Assembly (NCBI GenBank): GCA_964387795.1
Contig: CAYLYP010000074.1
Coordinates: forward strand, 1 to 15,525
Length of the DNA stretch: 15,525 bases
Direction of reading: 5' to 3'
Source of the DNA: CAYLYP01 sp964387795
GTDB taxonomy: Bacteria; Bacteroidota; Bacteroidia; Bacteroidales; UBA7960
Shown: positions 1-7,239 of the stretch, piece after piece
Layout: each line of letters begins with the position of its first letter
How positions within the stretch are numbered: position 1 is the stretch's first letter
Position numbers and translations under genes: made by a program
The notes under the pieces: generated by a model
The model's database searches: none
The model's input: the letters and a program-made list of their open reading frames with translations, nothing else
What the model was told of the DNA's origin: nothing

Positions 1-40
1 GCGTTAGCCCTGACATCTATTAAACAAGACATTACATTAA

Positions 41-130
41 TTTACGATTTACGATTTACGATTGACGAATTGAAATACAAAACCATCTATTTACGATGTA
101 CGATGTACGATTTACGAATTGAAATACAAA
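41..130. repeat. Composite short repeat: two copies of (TNNACGA)x4 plus a 13-bp tail
   Basis: Four 7-bp units (three TTTACGA, then TTGACGA) at 41-68 are followed by ATTGAAATACAAA at 69-81. The arrangement recurs 49 bp later: TTTACGA, TGTACGA, TGTACGA, TTTACGA at 90-117, then the identical 13-bp tail at 118-130. The nested structure is read directly from the bases. The same heptamer recurs at 11326-11339, so it is probably a dispersed family. No function is apparent. Confidence 0.9.
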
Positions 131-194
131 TTTTCGGTTTCAATAATTAGGACGATGATCATAATGTTGTATCACCATGGATCTTATATTTCAA

Positions 195-268
195 TTTGCT
201 CATTTGCTAATTCGCTCATTATTAAATCATTTGTGTTAATTTGTGTATTCATTTGTGTTAATCTGTGG
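195..268. repeat. Short direct repeats (8-bp and 18-bp units)
   Basis: Positions 195-218 hold three 8-bp units (TTTGCTCA, TTTGCTAA, TTCGCTCA). Then ATTTGTGTTAATTTGTGT at 229-246 recurs at 251-268 with two mismatches. Such AT-rich simple repeats are common between genes in Bacteroidota. The 62-codon open frame across this area (119-307, TTG start) is best explained as translation of repeat DNA and is not called as a gene. Confidence 0.8.
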
Positions 269-300
269 AAAAAAATACTCCCTCTTATTTTCATGGTCAT

Positions 301-396
301 ACTTTAACCGGACTTTAACCGGGCTTGAGCCGCTTTCAACCCGGCTCAAACCCGCCTCAAACCCGCCTCAAACCCGCCTCAACCCCGGCTCAACCC
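301..396. repeat. 11-bp degenerate tandem array with internal hairpin
   Basis: From 301 the sequence runs in an 11-bp period for almost nine units: ACTTTAACCGG twice, GCTTGAGCCGC, TTTCAACCCGG, CTCAAACCCGC three times, CTCAACCCCGG, then a partial CTCAACCC. The array is much richer in GC than its surroundings. Within it 321-332 and 342-353 can pair at 11 of 12 positions around a 9-nt loop. No gene is seen on either strand. One unit per helical turn would place identical faces of the repeat on one side of the DNA, but protein binding is only a possibility. Confidence 0.85.
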
Positions 397-408
397 TTAA
401 GATGATAC

Positions 409-456
409 TGCTCTGATATGTGTGCGAAGCAAGCTGACGAATAGCCGATCAGAGCA
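409..456. repeat. Inverted repeat with two inner mini-hairpins
   Basis: TGCTCTGAT (409-417) and ATCAGAGCA (448-456) are perfect 9-bp complements. The 30 nt between them contain GCGAAGC (424-430), a sequence known to form an unusually stable DNA mini-hairpin, and GCT/AGC arms at 433-435 and 443-445. The whole can be drawn as a three-way junction. There is no T-run after it, so it does not look like a terminator. It may be a relic of a repeat or mobile-element end. Confidence 0.6.
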
Positions 457-592
457 TAGGGGTTGATACTTGATAGGTTGGAGTTGGACAGCTGTTTTAT
501 TACCTGATTAAGCCTTCTTTGCTTTTGGAAAATATTTTTATTTCAAGCAATACCCTGGTATAATATTGAAAGTTGATATTCTGTATTCCTAT

Positions 593-625
593 AAAAAAGG
601 GCTAAATACTTGGTAAGCCTTTTTT
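593..625. terminator. Possible terminator-like hairpin upstream of fhs
   Basis: AAAAAAGG (593-600) with CT (602-603) can pair with AGCCTTTTTT (616-625), leaving one bulged G. Each arm carries a homopolymer run, so it could act in either direction. No gene ends within the 590 bp to its left, so its purpose is unclear. It could insulate fhs from upstream transcription. Confidence 0.35.
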
Positions 626-691
626 AAAACGATAATAATCATGTTGAATGGGAGGTGAATCCTGATAAAATATTTTTTTTAAGAGTTAAAG

Positions 692-738
692 TTTTATAAA
701 CATCATGAGGTGTCATACTTTTGTTAAACAAAATGACA
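692..738 (+). promoter_or_regulatory. fhs promoter with palindromic candidate operator
   Basis: TACTTTTG at 716-723 fits the Bacteroidota -7 consensus TAnnTTTG, and TTTT at 692-695 lies 20 nt upstream, where the -33 TTTG box is expected. Overlapping the -7 box is a perfect 15-bp palindrome, TTTTGTTAAACAAAA (719-733). It is flanked by TGTCAT (711-716) and ATGACA (733-738), which extend the dyad. The likely transcription start, near 730, lies inside the dyad. That placement suits a repressor operator, but no regulator is identified here. Confidence 0.55.
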
Positions 739-794
739 GAAAAACAGTTTTAATAGGAAATATGTCCTGACAACAAAAACAATAATATCCGACT

Positions 795-2465
795 ATGAAT
801 ACTGATCTTGAAATAGCAAAGGCTTCTAAGATGAAACCCATTGCTGAAATTGCTTCCAAACTTGGCGTTAGCCAGGATGACCTGTTCATGTATGGGAAAT
901 ACGTTGGAAAACTTCCTTTAAAACTTATTGATGATCATAAACTTAAGGGCAAGAAGCTAATCCTGGTAACTGCCATTACACCTACACCGGCAGGTGAAGG
1001 GAAAACAACTACAAGTATTGGCCTTACCGAAGGATTGAATAAAATTGGGAAGAAGGCAACTGTTGTAATCCGTGAGCCTTCATTGGGTCCTGTATTTGGT
1101 ATTAAAGGGGGTGCTGCTGGTGGTGGCTATGCGCAGGTGCTGCCTATGGAGGATATTAACCTTCATTTTACCGGGGATATGGCTGCTGTTGAAAAAGCAC
1201 ATAACCTCCTTTCGGCATTGATTGACAACCACCTTCAAAGCAAGAACAACTCACTGAACCTTGATCCGAGAAAGATTATCTGGAAAAGGGTCATGGATAT
1301 GAACGAAAGGGCACTTAGGGATATCGTTATTGGCCTTGGGGGAACTGCCCAGGGTATTCCACGTCAGACGGGTTTTGATATTACGGCTGCTTCGGAGGTG
1401 ATGGCTGCCCTTTGTCTTGCTAAAGATATGGAAGACCTTAAAGTGAAATTTGGAAACATCCTTGTTGGTTTTACTTATGACGATAAGCCTGTTTATGCCC
1501 GCGACTTTAATGCCCAGGGTGCAATGGCAGCATTGATGAAATATGCAATCATGCCAAACCTTGTTCAGACCATTGAAGGAAATCCTGCAATTATTCATGG
1601 CGGGCCTTTTGCAAACATCGCTCAGGGGACAAACTCTTTGATTGCTACCCGAATGGGCCTTTCATTATCTGATTATGTTGTTACGGAGGCTGGTTTTGCT
1701 TCCGAACTCGGAGCTGAGAAATTCCTTGATATTAAATGCCAGTATGGTGGCCTGAGCCCAAATGCATCTGTCATTGTTGCTACCATCAGGGCATTAAAAT
1801 ACCATGGGGGCGTTAAGCTGGCAGCACTGTCACAGCCCAATGCAGAAGCAGTGAAAACAGGGCTTGCCAACCTTGAAAAACACATCGAAAATGTTAAATA
1901 TTTTAATTTAAGGCCTGTTGTTGCCATCAACCGTTTTGCTACTGATACCGAAGAAGAAATCAGGATTGTAAAGGAGAGATGCGAAGCATTAGGTGTTCGC
2001 GTTGCTTTATGCGAAGCCTGGGAAAAAGGAGGGGATGGTGCAATAGAGCTTGCCAGGACTGTTGTTGAGGAAGCTGAAAAATGTTCTACCTGTTTCAAAC
2101 CTCTTTATGATTTTAACTGGGATATTGAAACAAAATTACATACCATTGCAACCAAGCTTTATGGTGCAAGCCATGTGGAGTATTCAATTCAGGCTAAAAG
2201 CCAGATTAAAAAGTTCGTTGAACTGGGTATTGATAAGCTCCCATTGTGTGTGGCAAAAACACAGAAATCGCTCTCTGATGAGCCCAATAAACTTAACCGT
2301 CCTACCGGCTTCACTCTTAAAATCAGGGAGTTTGAAGTGGCTACAGGTGCCGGTTTTTTAATCCCTATTGCCGGGACTATTATGCGTATGCCCGGTTTGC
2401 CTGCCCATCCTTCGGCTGAGAATATTGATATTGACAATGATGGTAATATCACAGGTCTTTTCTAA
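795..2465 (+). CDS. fhs: Formate-tetrahydrofolate ligase (10-formyl-THF synthetase)
   Basis: This cytoplasmic enzyme makes 10-formyl-tetrahydrofolate from formate, THF and ATP, feeding one-carbon units to purine synthesis and initiator-tRNA formylation. The 556-residue product has the usual full length for the family. It carries the ATP-binding loop TPTPAGEGKTTT at residues 62-73, the conserved EPSLGPVFGIKGGAAGGGYA stretch after residue 90, and the typical C-terminus GLPAHPSAENIDI near residue 535. The ATG at 795 gives the expected N-terminus. It is preceded by A-rich sequence and no Shine-Dalgarno, normal for this phylum. The gene is monocistronic, with its own promoter at 692-738 and a strong terminator at 2536-2575. 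Nothing is broken or missing. Folate-cycle partners such as folD are not in the window, so a particular role (acetogenic, serine or purine-linked) cannot be read from context. The family assignment is very secure. Confidence 0.98.
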   Translation: MNTDLEIAKASKMKPIAEIASKLGVSQDDLFMYGKYVGKLPLKLIDDHKLKGKKLILVTAITPTPAGEGKTTTSIGLTEGLNKIGKKATVVIREPSLGPVFGIKGGAAGGGYAQVLPMEDINLHFTGDMAAVEKAHNLLSALIDNHLQSKNNSLNLDPRKIIWKRVMDMNERALRDIVIGLGGTAQGIPRQTGFDITAASEVMAALCLAKDMEDLKVKFGNILVGFTYDDKPVYARDFNAQGAMAALMKYAIMPNLVQTIEGNPAIIHGGPFANIAQGTNSLIATRMGLSLSDYVVTEAGFASELGAEKFLDIKCQYGGLSPNASVIVATIRALKYHGGVKLAALSQPNAEAVKTGLANLEKHIENVKYFNLRPVVAINRFATDTEEEIRIVKERCEALGVRVALCEAWEKGGDGAIELARTVVEEAEKCSTCFKPLYDFNWDIETKLHTIATKLYGASHVEYSIQAKSQIKKFVELGIDKLPLCVAKTQKSLSDEPNKLNRPTGFTLKIREFEVATGAGFLIPIAGTIMRMPGLPAHPSAENIDIDNDGNITGLF

Positions 2466-2535
2466 TGATTGTTTTGCTTTTTTGCATCACATCTGTGTTT
2501 GAAATTTTTATCATTTAGAATTGATAAATCATTGT

Positions 2536-2575
2536 GCCGGGGCTGATTGTTCAAATCGCCCCGGCTGTTTTTTTT
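2536..2575 (+). terminator. Rho-independent terminator of fhs
   Basis: GCCGGGGC (2536-2543) and GCCCCGGC (2558-2565) form a perfect 8-bp GC stem. Inner pairing of GATT with AATC shortens the loop, and eight T follow at 2568-2575. It lies 70 bp after the fhs stop and before the rlmN promoter. It also shows that an open frame starting with GTG at 2534 cannot be the true rlmN start. Confidence 0.93.
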
Positions 2576-2627
2576 ATGCTTTTTCTTATTATCGTTATAT
2601 TTCAAACGGTAATTAATCCTTTCTTCG

Positions 2628-2635
2628 TACCTTTG
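2628..2635 (+). promoter_or_regulatory. rlmN -7 promoter box (TACCTTTG)
   Basis: TACCTTTG matches TAnnTTTG exactly and sits 31 bp before the rlmN ATG, leaving a leader of roughly 24 nt. No convincing -33 TTTG is present at the usual spacing, so the call rests on the -7 box and its position just after the fhs terminator. Confidence 0.5.
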
Positions 2636-2665
2636 CCAATTATCAACCCATTAACATCCTGCACC

Positions 2666-3700
2666 ATGCAATCCGGCCCGAAAAAGGCTTTATTTGGCCT
2701 AACACTTTCTCAAATTGATGATGTTGTCCGCGAATTGGATTTGCCAAAGTATATCGCTAAACAAATTGCCGATTGGTTGTATAAAAAAGATATAACAGAT
2801 ATTGACCAGATGACCAACCTCTCGAAGAAAGTGAGGGATAAGCTTTCCGAAAGTTTTGAAATGGGATTGTCTTTACCTGTTAATGTTCAGGAATCAAAGG
2901 ATGGTACTAAAAAATACCTTTATCCGGCGCTTAATGGTAAGTTTATTGAAACAGCCTATATCCCCGATCGTGAAAGGCATACACTTTGTGTTTCTTCACA
3001 GGTGGGGTGTAAGATGGGTTGCCTGTTTTGTATGACTGCCAAGCAGGGTTTCCAGGGAAGCCTGAGTGCCGGGGCCATACTGAATCAAATCAGGAGCCTT
3101 CCCGAGAGGCACCTGCTTACGAATATTGTTTATATGGGGATGGGCGAACCCTTTGATAACCTCAATGCCGTTTTGGACAGCCTTGAAATCCTGACTTCGG
3201 AATGGGGCTTTGGGATGAGTCCCAGAAGGATTACAGTGTCTACAATTGGTGTAATCCCGGCCATGCAGGAGTTTTTAGAAAAAAGCAGTTGCCATCTGGC
3301 AGTAAGTTTACATAGCCCCTTTGAAGAAGAGCGACGACGAATCATGCCCATTGAAAAAGCGTACCCGCTCCCTCAGGTATTACAGGCGATACGTAATTTT
3401 CCCATTGGCAAGCAAAGAAGGGTATCATTTGAATATATTGTTTTTAAAGACCTCAATCATAGTCCCCGGCATGTTAAGGAACTGGCAAGGCTTCTTAATG
3501 GCATCCGTTGCCGGATAAACCTTTTACGCTTTCATACAGTGCCTGGTTCGCCTTTTGTCTCTCCAAATGAGACGGAAATGAATGCTTTTAAATCGGCTTT
3601 GGAAGCTAAAGGTATTGTTACAACAATACGAAAATCGAGGGGACAGGACATCTATGCCGCATGTGGCTTGCTATCAACGCTTAACAAGACAAATGATTGA
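2666..3700 (+). CDS. rlmN: Dual-specificity 23S rRNA/tRNA adenine-C2 methyltransferase RlmN
   Basis: RlmN is a radical-SAM enzyme that methylates C2 of A2503 in 23S rRNA and of A37 in some tRNAs, supporting translational accuracy. Residues 115-122 (CKMGCLFC) hold the CxxxCxxC cluster cysteines C115, C119 and C122. C108 matches the E. coli accessory Cys118, and C333 in AACG matches the catalytic Cys355. MGMGEP (157-162) is the SAM-binding signature. The 344 residues are normal length. I chose the ATG at 2666 because the longer frame from GTG 2534 would add 44 hydrophobic residues encoded across the fhs terminator and the rlmN promoter. The closely related Cfr also methylates A2503, at C8, but the housekeeping context and overall similarity favour RlmN. 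The gene appears monocistronic and converges on the DUF4249 gene, with 80 bp between their stops. Confidence 0.95.
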   Translation: MQSGPKKALFGLTLSQIDDVVRELDLPKYIAKQIADWLYKKDITDIDQMTNLSKKVRDKLSESFEMGLSLPVNVQESKDGTKKYLYPALNGKFIETAYIPDRERHTLCVSSQVGCKMGCLFCMTAKQGFQGSLSAGAILNQIRSLPERHLLTNIVYMGMGEPFDNLNAVLDSLEILTSEWGFGMSPRRITVSTIGVIPAMQEFLEKSSCHLAVSLHSPFEEERRRIMPIEKAYPLPQVLQAIRNFPIGKQRRVSFEYIVFKDLNHSPRHVKELARLLNGIRCRINLLRFHTVPGSPFVSPNETEMNAFKSALEAKGIVTTIRKSRGQDIYAACGLLSTLNKTND

Positions 3701-3780
3701 TTTTTTGCATCTATCCGTAAGCAATAAATCGGCTATCTGACATGGGATTAGTGCCCCAAAACAACGGAGTGACAGATGCT

Positions 3781-4593
3781 TTATTGGTAAATCATTGTTG
3801 ATTCGGTAACTGCTGAAGCAATGAAATAACCTAAAGCCCCATTTGAGATATTTCCTTTAATATTAGCAGGGGGGCCGGCAAAAGGGCCTCCTGTTGAACC
3901 TTGGTTTCGCATCAGGGCAACCAAAAACATCATGTATTCATAGTCGATGCTATACATCCTCACATTAATGGTGTCGCCTTGTGAAAGGGTATAGAGGTCA
4001 GGCCTGATGTTATAGATGGAGGCGGAAATATATATGCCATCCAATCCCTGATCGTCACTAAAAGGTGTTTGGGAAGGCGTGTTTGTTATATCATCACCAT
4101 TCAGGAAAACCTTCCAGAGATAGAAATCCGCAGAGTTTATCGTTTCCTGAAAATGTACAAATATCTGTTGGATTACGGGCATAATCGGATAAGGGGCAAT
4201 ACTTACTGAGTCGAGTGGGGGCACAGTTCTGAGTGTTGAACTTGCAGTATATTCTTCTTCGCCCCTGGTGATTTTTAATTGATAGGTATGTCCTGCAACC
4301 CCAAAGAAATTGCTGTCTGTGGCATAAACACCATCCTCCACTTGTTGAAGTATCCATGTTGAATTTTCGTCCGAAATGCTTACTTCGGCATCGCTGATGG
4401 CTGTAGGGGCTTCATCGGTAAAATAACTTGAGGTGCTTGTTACTTTAATGAAATGAGGGCCGGGCTGGTCTGTAATGGCACCTTCAACAACCAGGCGGGG
4501 ATAGGTGTCGTTGAGTTCGAGGTCTATCTTCTCTGAGCAGGATTGTAAAACAACCAGCACGAACAAAAAGGACAATATTTTTAAGGTTTTCAT
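3781..4593 (-). CDS. DUF4249 outer-membrane lipoprotein, partner of the TonB-dependent receptor
   Basis: The 270-residue product starts with a lipoprotein signal, MKTLKILSFLFVLVVLQSC, with lipidated Cys19, followed by the acidic stretch SEKIDLE that suits surface export in this phylum. The body has the DUF4249 pattern: a PRLVVEGAITDQPGPHFIKV segment (about 32-51), an Ig/carboxypeptidase-regulatory-like beta domain (about 60-120), then a second half of unknown fold. DUF4249 genes usually lie directly after a TonB-dependent receptor gene, as here, with 120 bp between them. By analogy with SusC/SusD the protein may help capture or gate the ligand, but that is inference and no substrate is known. 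It is probably cotranscribed with the receptor from the promoter near 7120. A 10-bp inverted repeat lies in the intercistronic gap. The family call is fairly secure; the function is unknown. Confidence 0.85.
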   Translation of the reverse strand: MKTLKILSFLFVLVVLQSCSEKIDLELNDTYPRLVVEGAITDQPGPHFIKVTSTSSYFTDEAPTAISDAEVSISDENSTWILQQVEDGVYATDSNFFGVAGHTYQLKITRGEEEYTASSTLRTVPPLDSVSIAPYPIMPVIQQIFVHFQETINSADFYLWKVFLNGDDITNTPSQTPFSDDQGLDGIYISASIYNIRPDLYTLSQGDTINVRMYSIDYEYMMFLVALMRNQGSTGGPFAGPPANIKGNISNGALGYFIASAVTESTMIYQ

Positions 4594-4631
4594 CTTTAAA
4601 TAATTTTTTTTGTTAAGGTCGGATGGAGCTC

Positions 4632-4677
4632 CATGTTTGCTGTTTTCAATTGAATTTTTGTGTCATTAGCAAACATG
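4632..4677 (-). promoter_or_regulatory. Intercistronic hairpin between receptor and DUF4249 genes
   Basis: CATGTTTGCT (4632-4641) and AGCAAACATG (4668-4677) are perfect complements around a 26-nt loop that itself contains the palindrome TTCAATTGAA (4645-4654). A 12-bp palindrome, ATGGAGCTCCAT (4623-4634), overlaps the lower arm. No T-run follows, so it is more likely an mRNA stability or partial attenuation element than a full terminator. Confidence 0.5.
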
Positions 4678-4713
4678 TTCGGTCCATATCTTTTTTTTAT
4701 CGTTTTCTGTTTG

Positions 4714-7059
4714 TTAGAAAGAAAAATTATAGGTGACAGAAGGAAGGATTGGGAAGAGATACACTTTGTAAGCTTCCATCAGGTTTGGGTTGTTTTCGTT
4801 TTGGCGAAACTCTATCATCCAGGCATTTTTCCGATAATAAGCATTGTAAAGGCTTATGTTCCATTCTGACTTGAACTTTTTCTGGTTCAGTTTCCCTGTT
4901 TTTATCGTTACACCCACATCCATCCTGTGGTAATCTTCCATGCGGTGCGAATTTCTGTCAGTATAAACCGGGAACACCTGGTTATTGTATTCAAAGCGGC
5001 CCGATGGCAATGTAACAGGGGTGCCTGTTGAATAAACCCAGCTTGCTGAAAGCGAAACACGGTCGGTGGCTTCGTAGTTTAAAACAACAGAAACATTGTG
5101 GGGCCTGTCATAAGAAGCAATGTATGGGTTGCCTTCATTAATGTCATCAATATGCCTTCGTGCCCTGGAAAAGGTATAGCTCACCCATCCGTTAAAACGG
5201 CCTTCATGTTTTCTTAGCAAGACTTCCATTCCATAAGCTTCTGCTTCACCAAACCGAAATTCACCTTCAATCTTCGGGTTAAGCATCAGCCATGCATTGT
5301 CCTTAAAATCGATCTGGTTATACATCTCTTTATAAAATAGTTCCACAGAAGCCTCAATGACATGCTTTTTATGGTGTATATTTTGAAAATACCCAATAGC
5401 ATATTGGTTGCCGGTCTGCGGTTTTACTAAAGGGGAAGATGGCACCCATATATCAAGCGGGTTGCCGCCAGTGGAGTAGCTTGCCAGGTGGGTATATTGA
5501 AAAGTCCTGGAGTAGCTTGCTTTGAGGGATGAGTTTTCAGACAGGCTGTATTTAATGCTTAGACGGGGTTCAATGCCAGTGTAGGTATTATAGATGTCCC
5601 CTTTTTTGTAAAGTGTAGAGTCAATGTAGTTGTAATTGGCGTCATAGTTGTAAACCGTTGAAGCACCAATATTTTGGAATACAGAAAGCCTGAGGCCATA
5701 GTCCAATGACCAGTCATCATTTAAGATTTGGTTGTTGGAAGCATAAACAGCATGGAGCAGGGCATTAGTAATTGGGCTGCCGATGGGTGTTGAGCCACTT
5801 TCGCTGATCATGCTGATTTTTCCTGGGCTAAACTCCTGTAAGGTGCTTGAAGCACCAAAGCGGATTTTGTTTTTATCATTGGGGATGAATGAGAAATCAA
5901 GTCTTATGCCCATATCTTTATTATAGGCATCCCATCTAAAATCAAGGCTTTCGCTTTTTTGTTCAAGGAAATAGCTGTATGAAGTATAGGTTCCGTAAAG
6001 ATCGGCGAAGAGCTTTTTATTGAAAAAGTGGTTCCATTGCAAAGTATGGGTTGTATTGCCCCAACTAATAATAAAAGGTTCTTTTTTGCCGAATCCAAAC
6101 AAATCAGTCCCGGTATAGACAGAATATGAAATCCTGTTATTGGGGTTTATAGAGGCATAGAGCTTAAGGTTAAGGTCGTAAAAATACAGTTGATGGTCAT
6201 GGATAGTGGTATCTTTTGCCAAAGGCAAAAACAAATCTGCATAGGATCTTCTTCCTGCAACAACAAAGGAAAGTTTGTTTTTAACGATAGGCCCTTCAAG
6301 CATCAAGCGGCTGGAGATAGTACCTATTCCTCCGTTCCCGTGATATTGGTTCATGTCGCCTTCCTTCACGCTGATATTTAATAGCGATGAGAGGCGCCCT
6401 CCATATTCGGCAGGGATATTCCCTTTAAACAGGCTGAGGTCTTTAACAACATCATTGTTGAACACTGAAAAGAACCCCATCAGGTGGGAAGCATTATAAA
6501 CAGTGGCTTCATCCATCAGGATCAGGTTTTGGTCAATGCTCCCGCCCCTTACATTAAAGCCGGTGGAGCCTTCTCCACTCGTTTGAATGCCCGGTAGTAA
6601 CTGTATTACTTTTACAAGGTCAACTTCGCCCATAAAGGCAGGGATGTTCTTTATCGTTTTGCTTTCAAGCTTTACAAGGCTCATCTCGGTAGAAGCCACA
6701 TTTTCGTTGGTCCTTGTATCTTTTATGATAACTTCCGAAAGTACTGAAGCAGATGGTTCAAGCCTGATATCGATTGATGTTGTTTTCCCTGCTGATATTT
6801 TGGTAAAAAATGATTTATAACCAATAAACGAGCATTCCATATCAAAGGTGCCATCGGGCAGGCTTAATGCAAAATTCCCATTGGCATCTGTTACTGCTCC
6901 TTTTTTGATTTTTGAAAAATATATCGTTGCCCCGGGCAGGCTTTCCCCTGTTGAAGCATCATAAACCTTACCTTTTAAGGGGTACCTTGCCGGGATTTCT
7001 TCAGCTTTTGTATTATAACAAAACACTGTAAGCAACCATAGAAATAATAGCTTTTTCAT
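4714..7059 (-). CDS. TonB-dependent outer-membrane receptor with carboxypeptidase-regulatory-like domain
   Basis: This is an outer-membrane beta-barrel importer powered by TonB-ExbBD. The 781-residue product has a Sec signal peptide (about 1-19, cleavage after TKA), then a carboxypeptidase-D-regulatory-like beta domain (about 27-102, with GKVYDASTGESLPGATI). The plug follows (about 115-235, with LLPGIQTSGEGSTGFNVRGG and AEYGGRLSSLLNI). The rest is barrel, ending in the aromatic C-terminal strand PSVTYNFSF that typifies BamA substrates. It is shorter than classical SusC proteins (about 1000 residues) and matches the size class that pairs with DUF4249 lipoproteins rather than SusD. The ligand cannot be told from sequence; no enzyme genes for glycan or metal use are adjacent. 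The -7 box at 7119-7126 gives a leader of about 60 nt. The domain architecture is secure; the substrate is unknown. Confidence 0.93.
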   Translation of the reverse strand: MKKLLFLWLLTVFCYNTKAEEIPARYPLKGKVYDASTGESLPGATIYFSKIKKGAVTDANGNFALSLPDGTFDMECSFIGYKSFFTKISAGKTTSIDIRLEPSASVLSEVIIKDTRTNENVASTEMSLVKLESKTIKNIPAFMGEVDLVKVIQLLPGIQTSGEGSTGFNVRGGSIDQNLILMDEATVYNASHLMGFFSVFNNDVVKDLSLFKGNIPAEYGGRLSSLLNISVKEGDMNQYHGNGGIGTISSRLMLEGPIVKNKLSFVVAGRRSYADLFLPLAKDTTIHDHQLYFYDLNLKLYASINPNNRISYSVYTGTDLFGFGKKEPFIISWGNTTHTLQWNHFFNKKLFADLYGTYTSYSYFLEQKSESLDFRWDAYNKDMGIRLDFSFIPNDKNKIRFGASSTLQEFSPGKISMISESGSTPIGSPITNALLHAVYASNNQILNDDWSLDYGLRLSVFQNIGASTVYNYDANYNYIDSTLYKKGDIYNTYTGIEPRLSIKYSLSENSSLKASYSRTFQYTHLASYSTGGNPLDIWVPSSPLVKPQTGNQYAIGYFQNIHHKKHVIEASVELFYKEMYNQIDFKDNAWLMLNPKIEGEFRFGEAEAYGMEVLLRKHEGRFNGWVSYTFSRARRHIDDINEGNPYIASYDRPHNVSVVLNYEATDRVSLSASWVYSTGTPVTLPSGRFEYNNQVFPVYTDRNSHRMEDYHRMDVGVTIKTGKLNQKKFKSEWNISLYNAYYRKNAWMIEFRQNENNPNLMEAYKVYLFPILPSVTYNFSF

Positions 7060-7118
7060 TTTTTGTCAATTGTTTTAGGTTTTGTCTTTTGAATTATTGT
7101 TGGCCATAAATCAAAATG

Positions 7119-7126
7119 CAAAGATA
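7119..7126 (-). promoter_or_regulatory. -7 promoter box of the receptor/DUF4249 operon (TATCTTTG)
   Basis: Read on the minus strand, TATCTTTG is an exact TAnnTTTG match about 60 nt upstream of the receptor ATG. A clear -33 TTTG is lacking at the expected spacing; a T-rich stretch is there instead. Nothing else stands out in the 180-bp gap between this operon and the aminotransferase gene. Confidence 0.55.
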
Positions 7127-7239
7127 TTTTCAGCTTTTCTCTTTAGAAAAACAAAAATGGTGAATGGCGGTTTTTGAACCTTGAAAGAAATAGCTATGAT
7201 TTGGGATTATTTATGAACTTGTTCCCGGGTAGCTTCTAA

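Noticed and set aside
119..307. 62-codon plus-strand frame with hydrophobic translation
   Set aside because: It starts at TTG inside the heptamer repeat and runs through other short repeats, and the translation is repeat-derived without family features.
1251..2452. Several antisense and shifted frames of 87-141 codons inside fhs
   Set aside because: They are shadows of a well-conserved coding gene and have no own start signals or domains.
3707..3779. GCATCT/AGATGC inverted repeat between the convergent rlmN and DUF4249 genes
   Set aside because: The 6-bp arms are separated by more than 60 nt and lack a following T-run in the right place, too weak for a terminator call.
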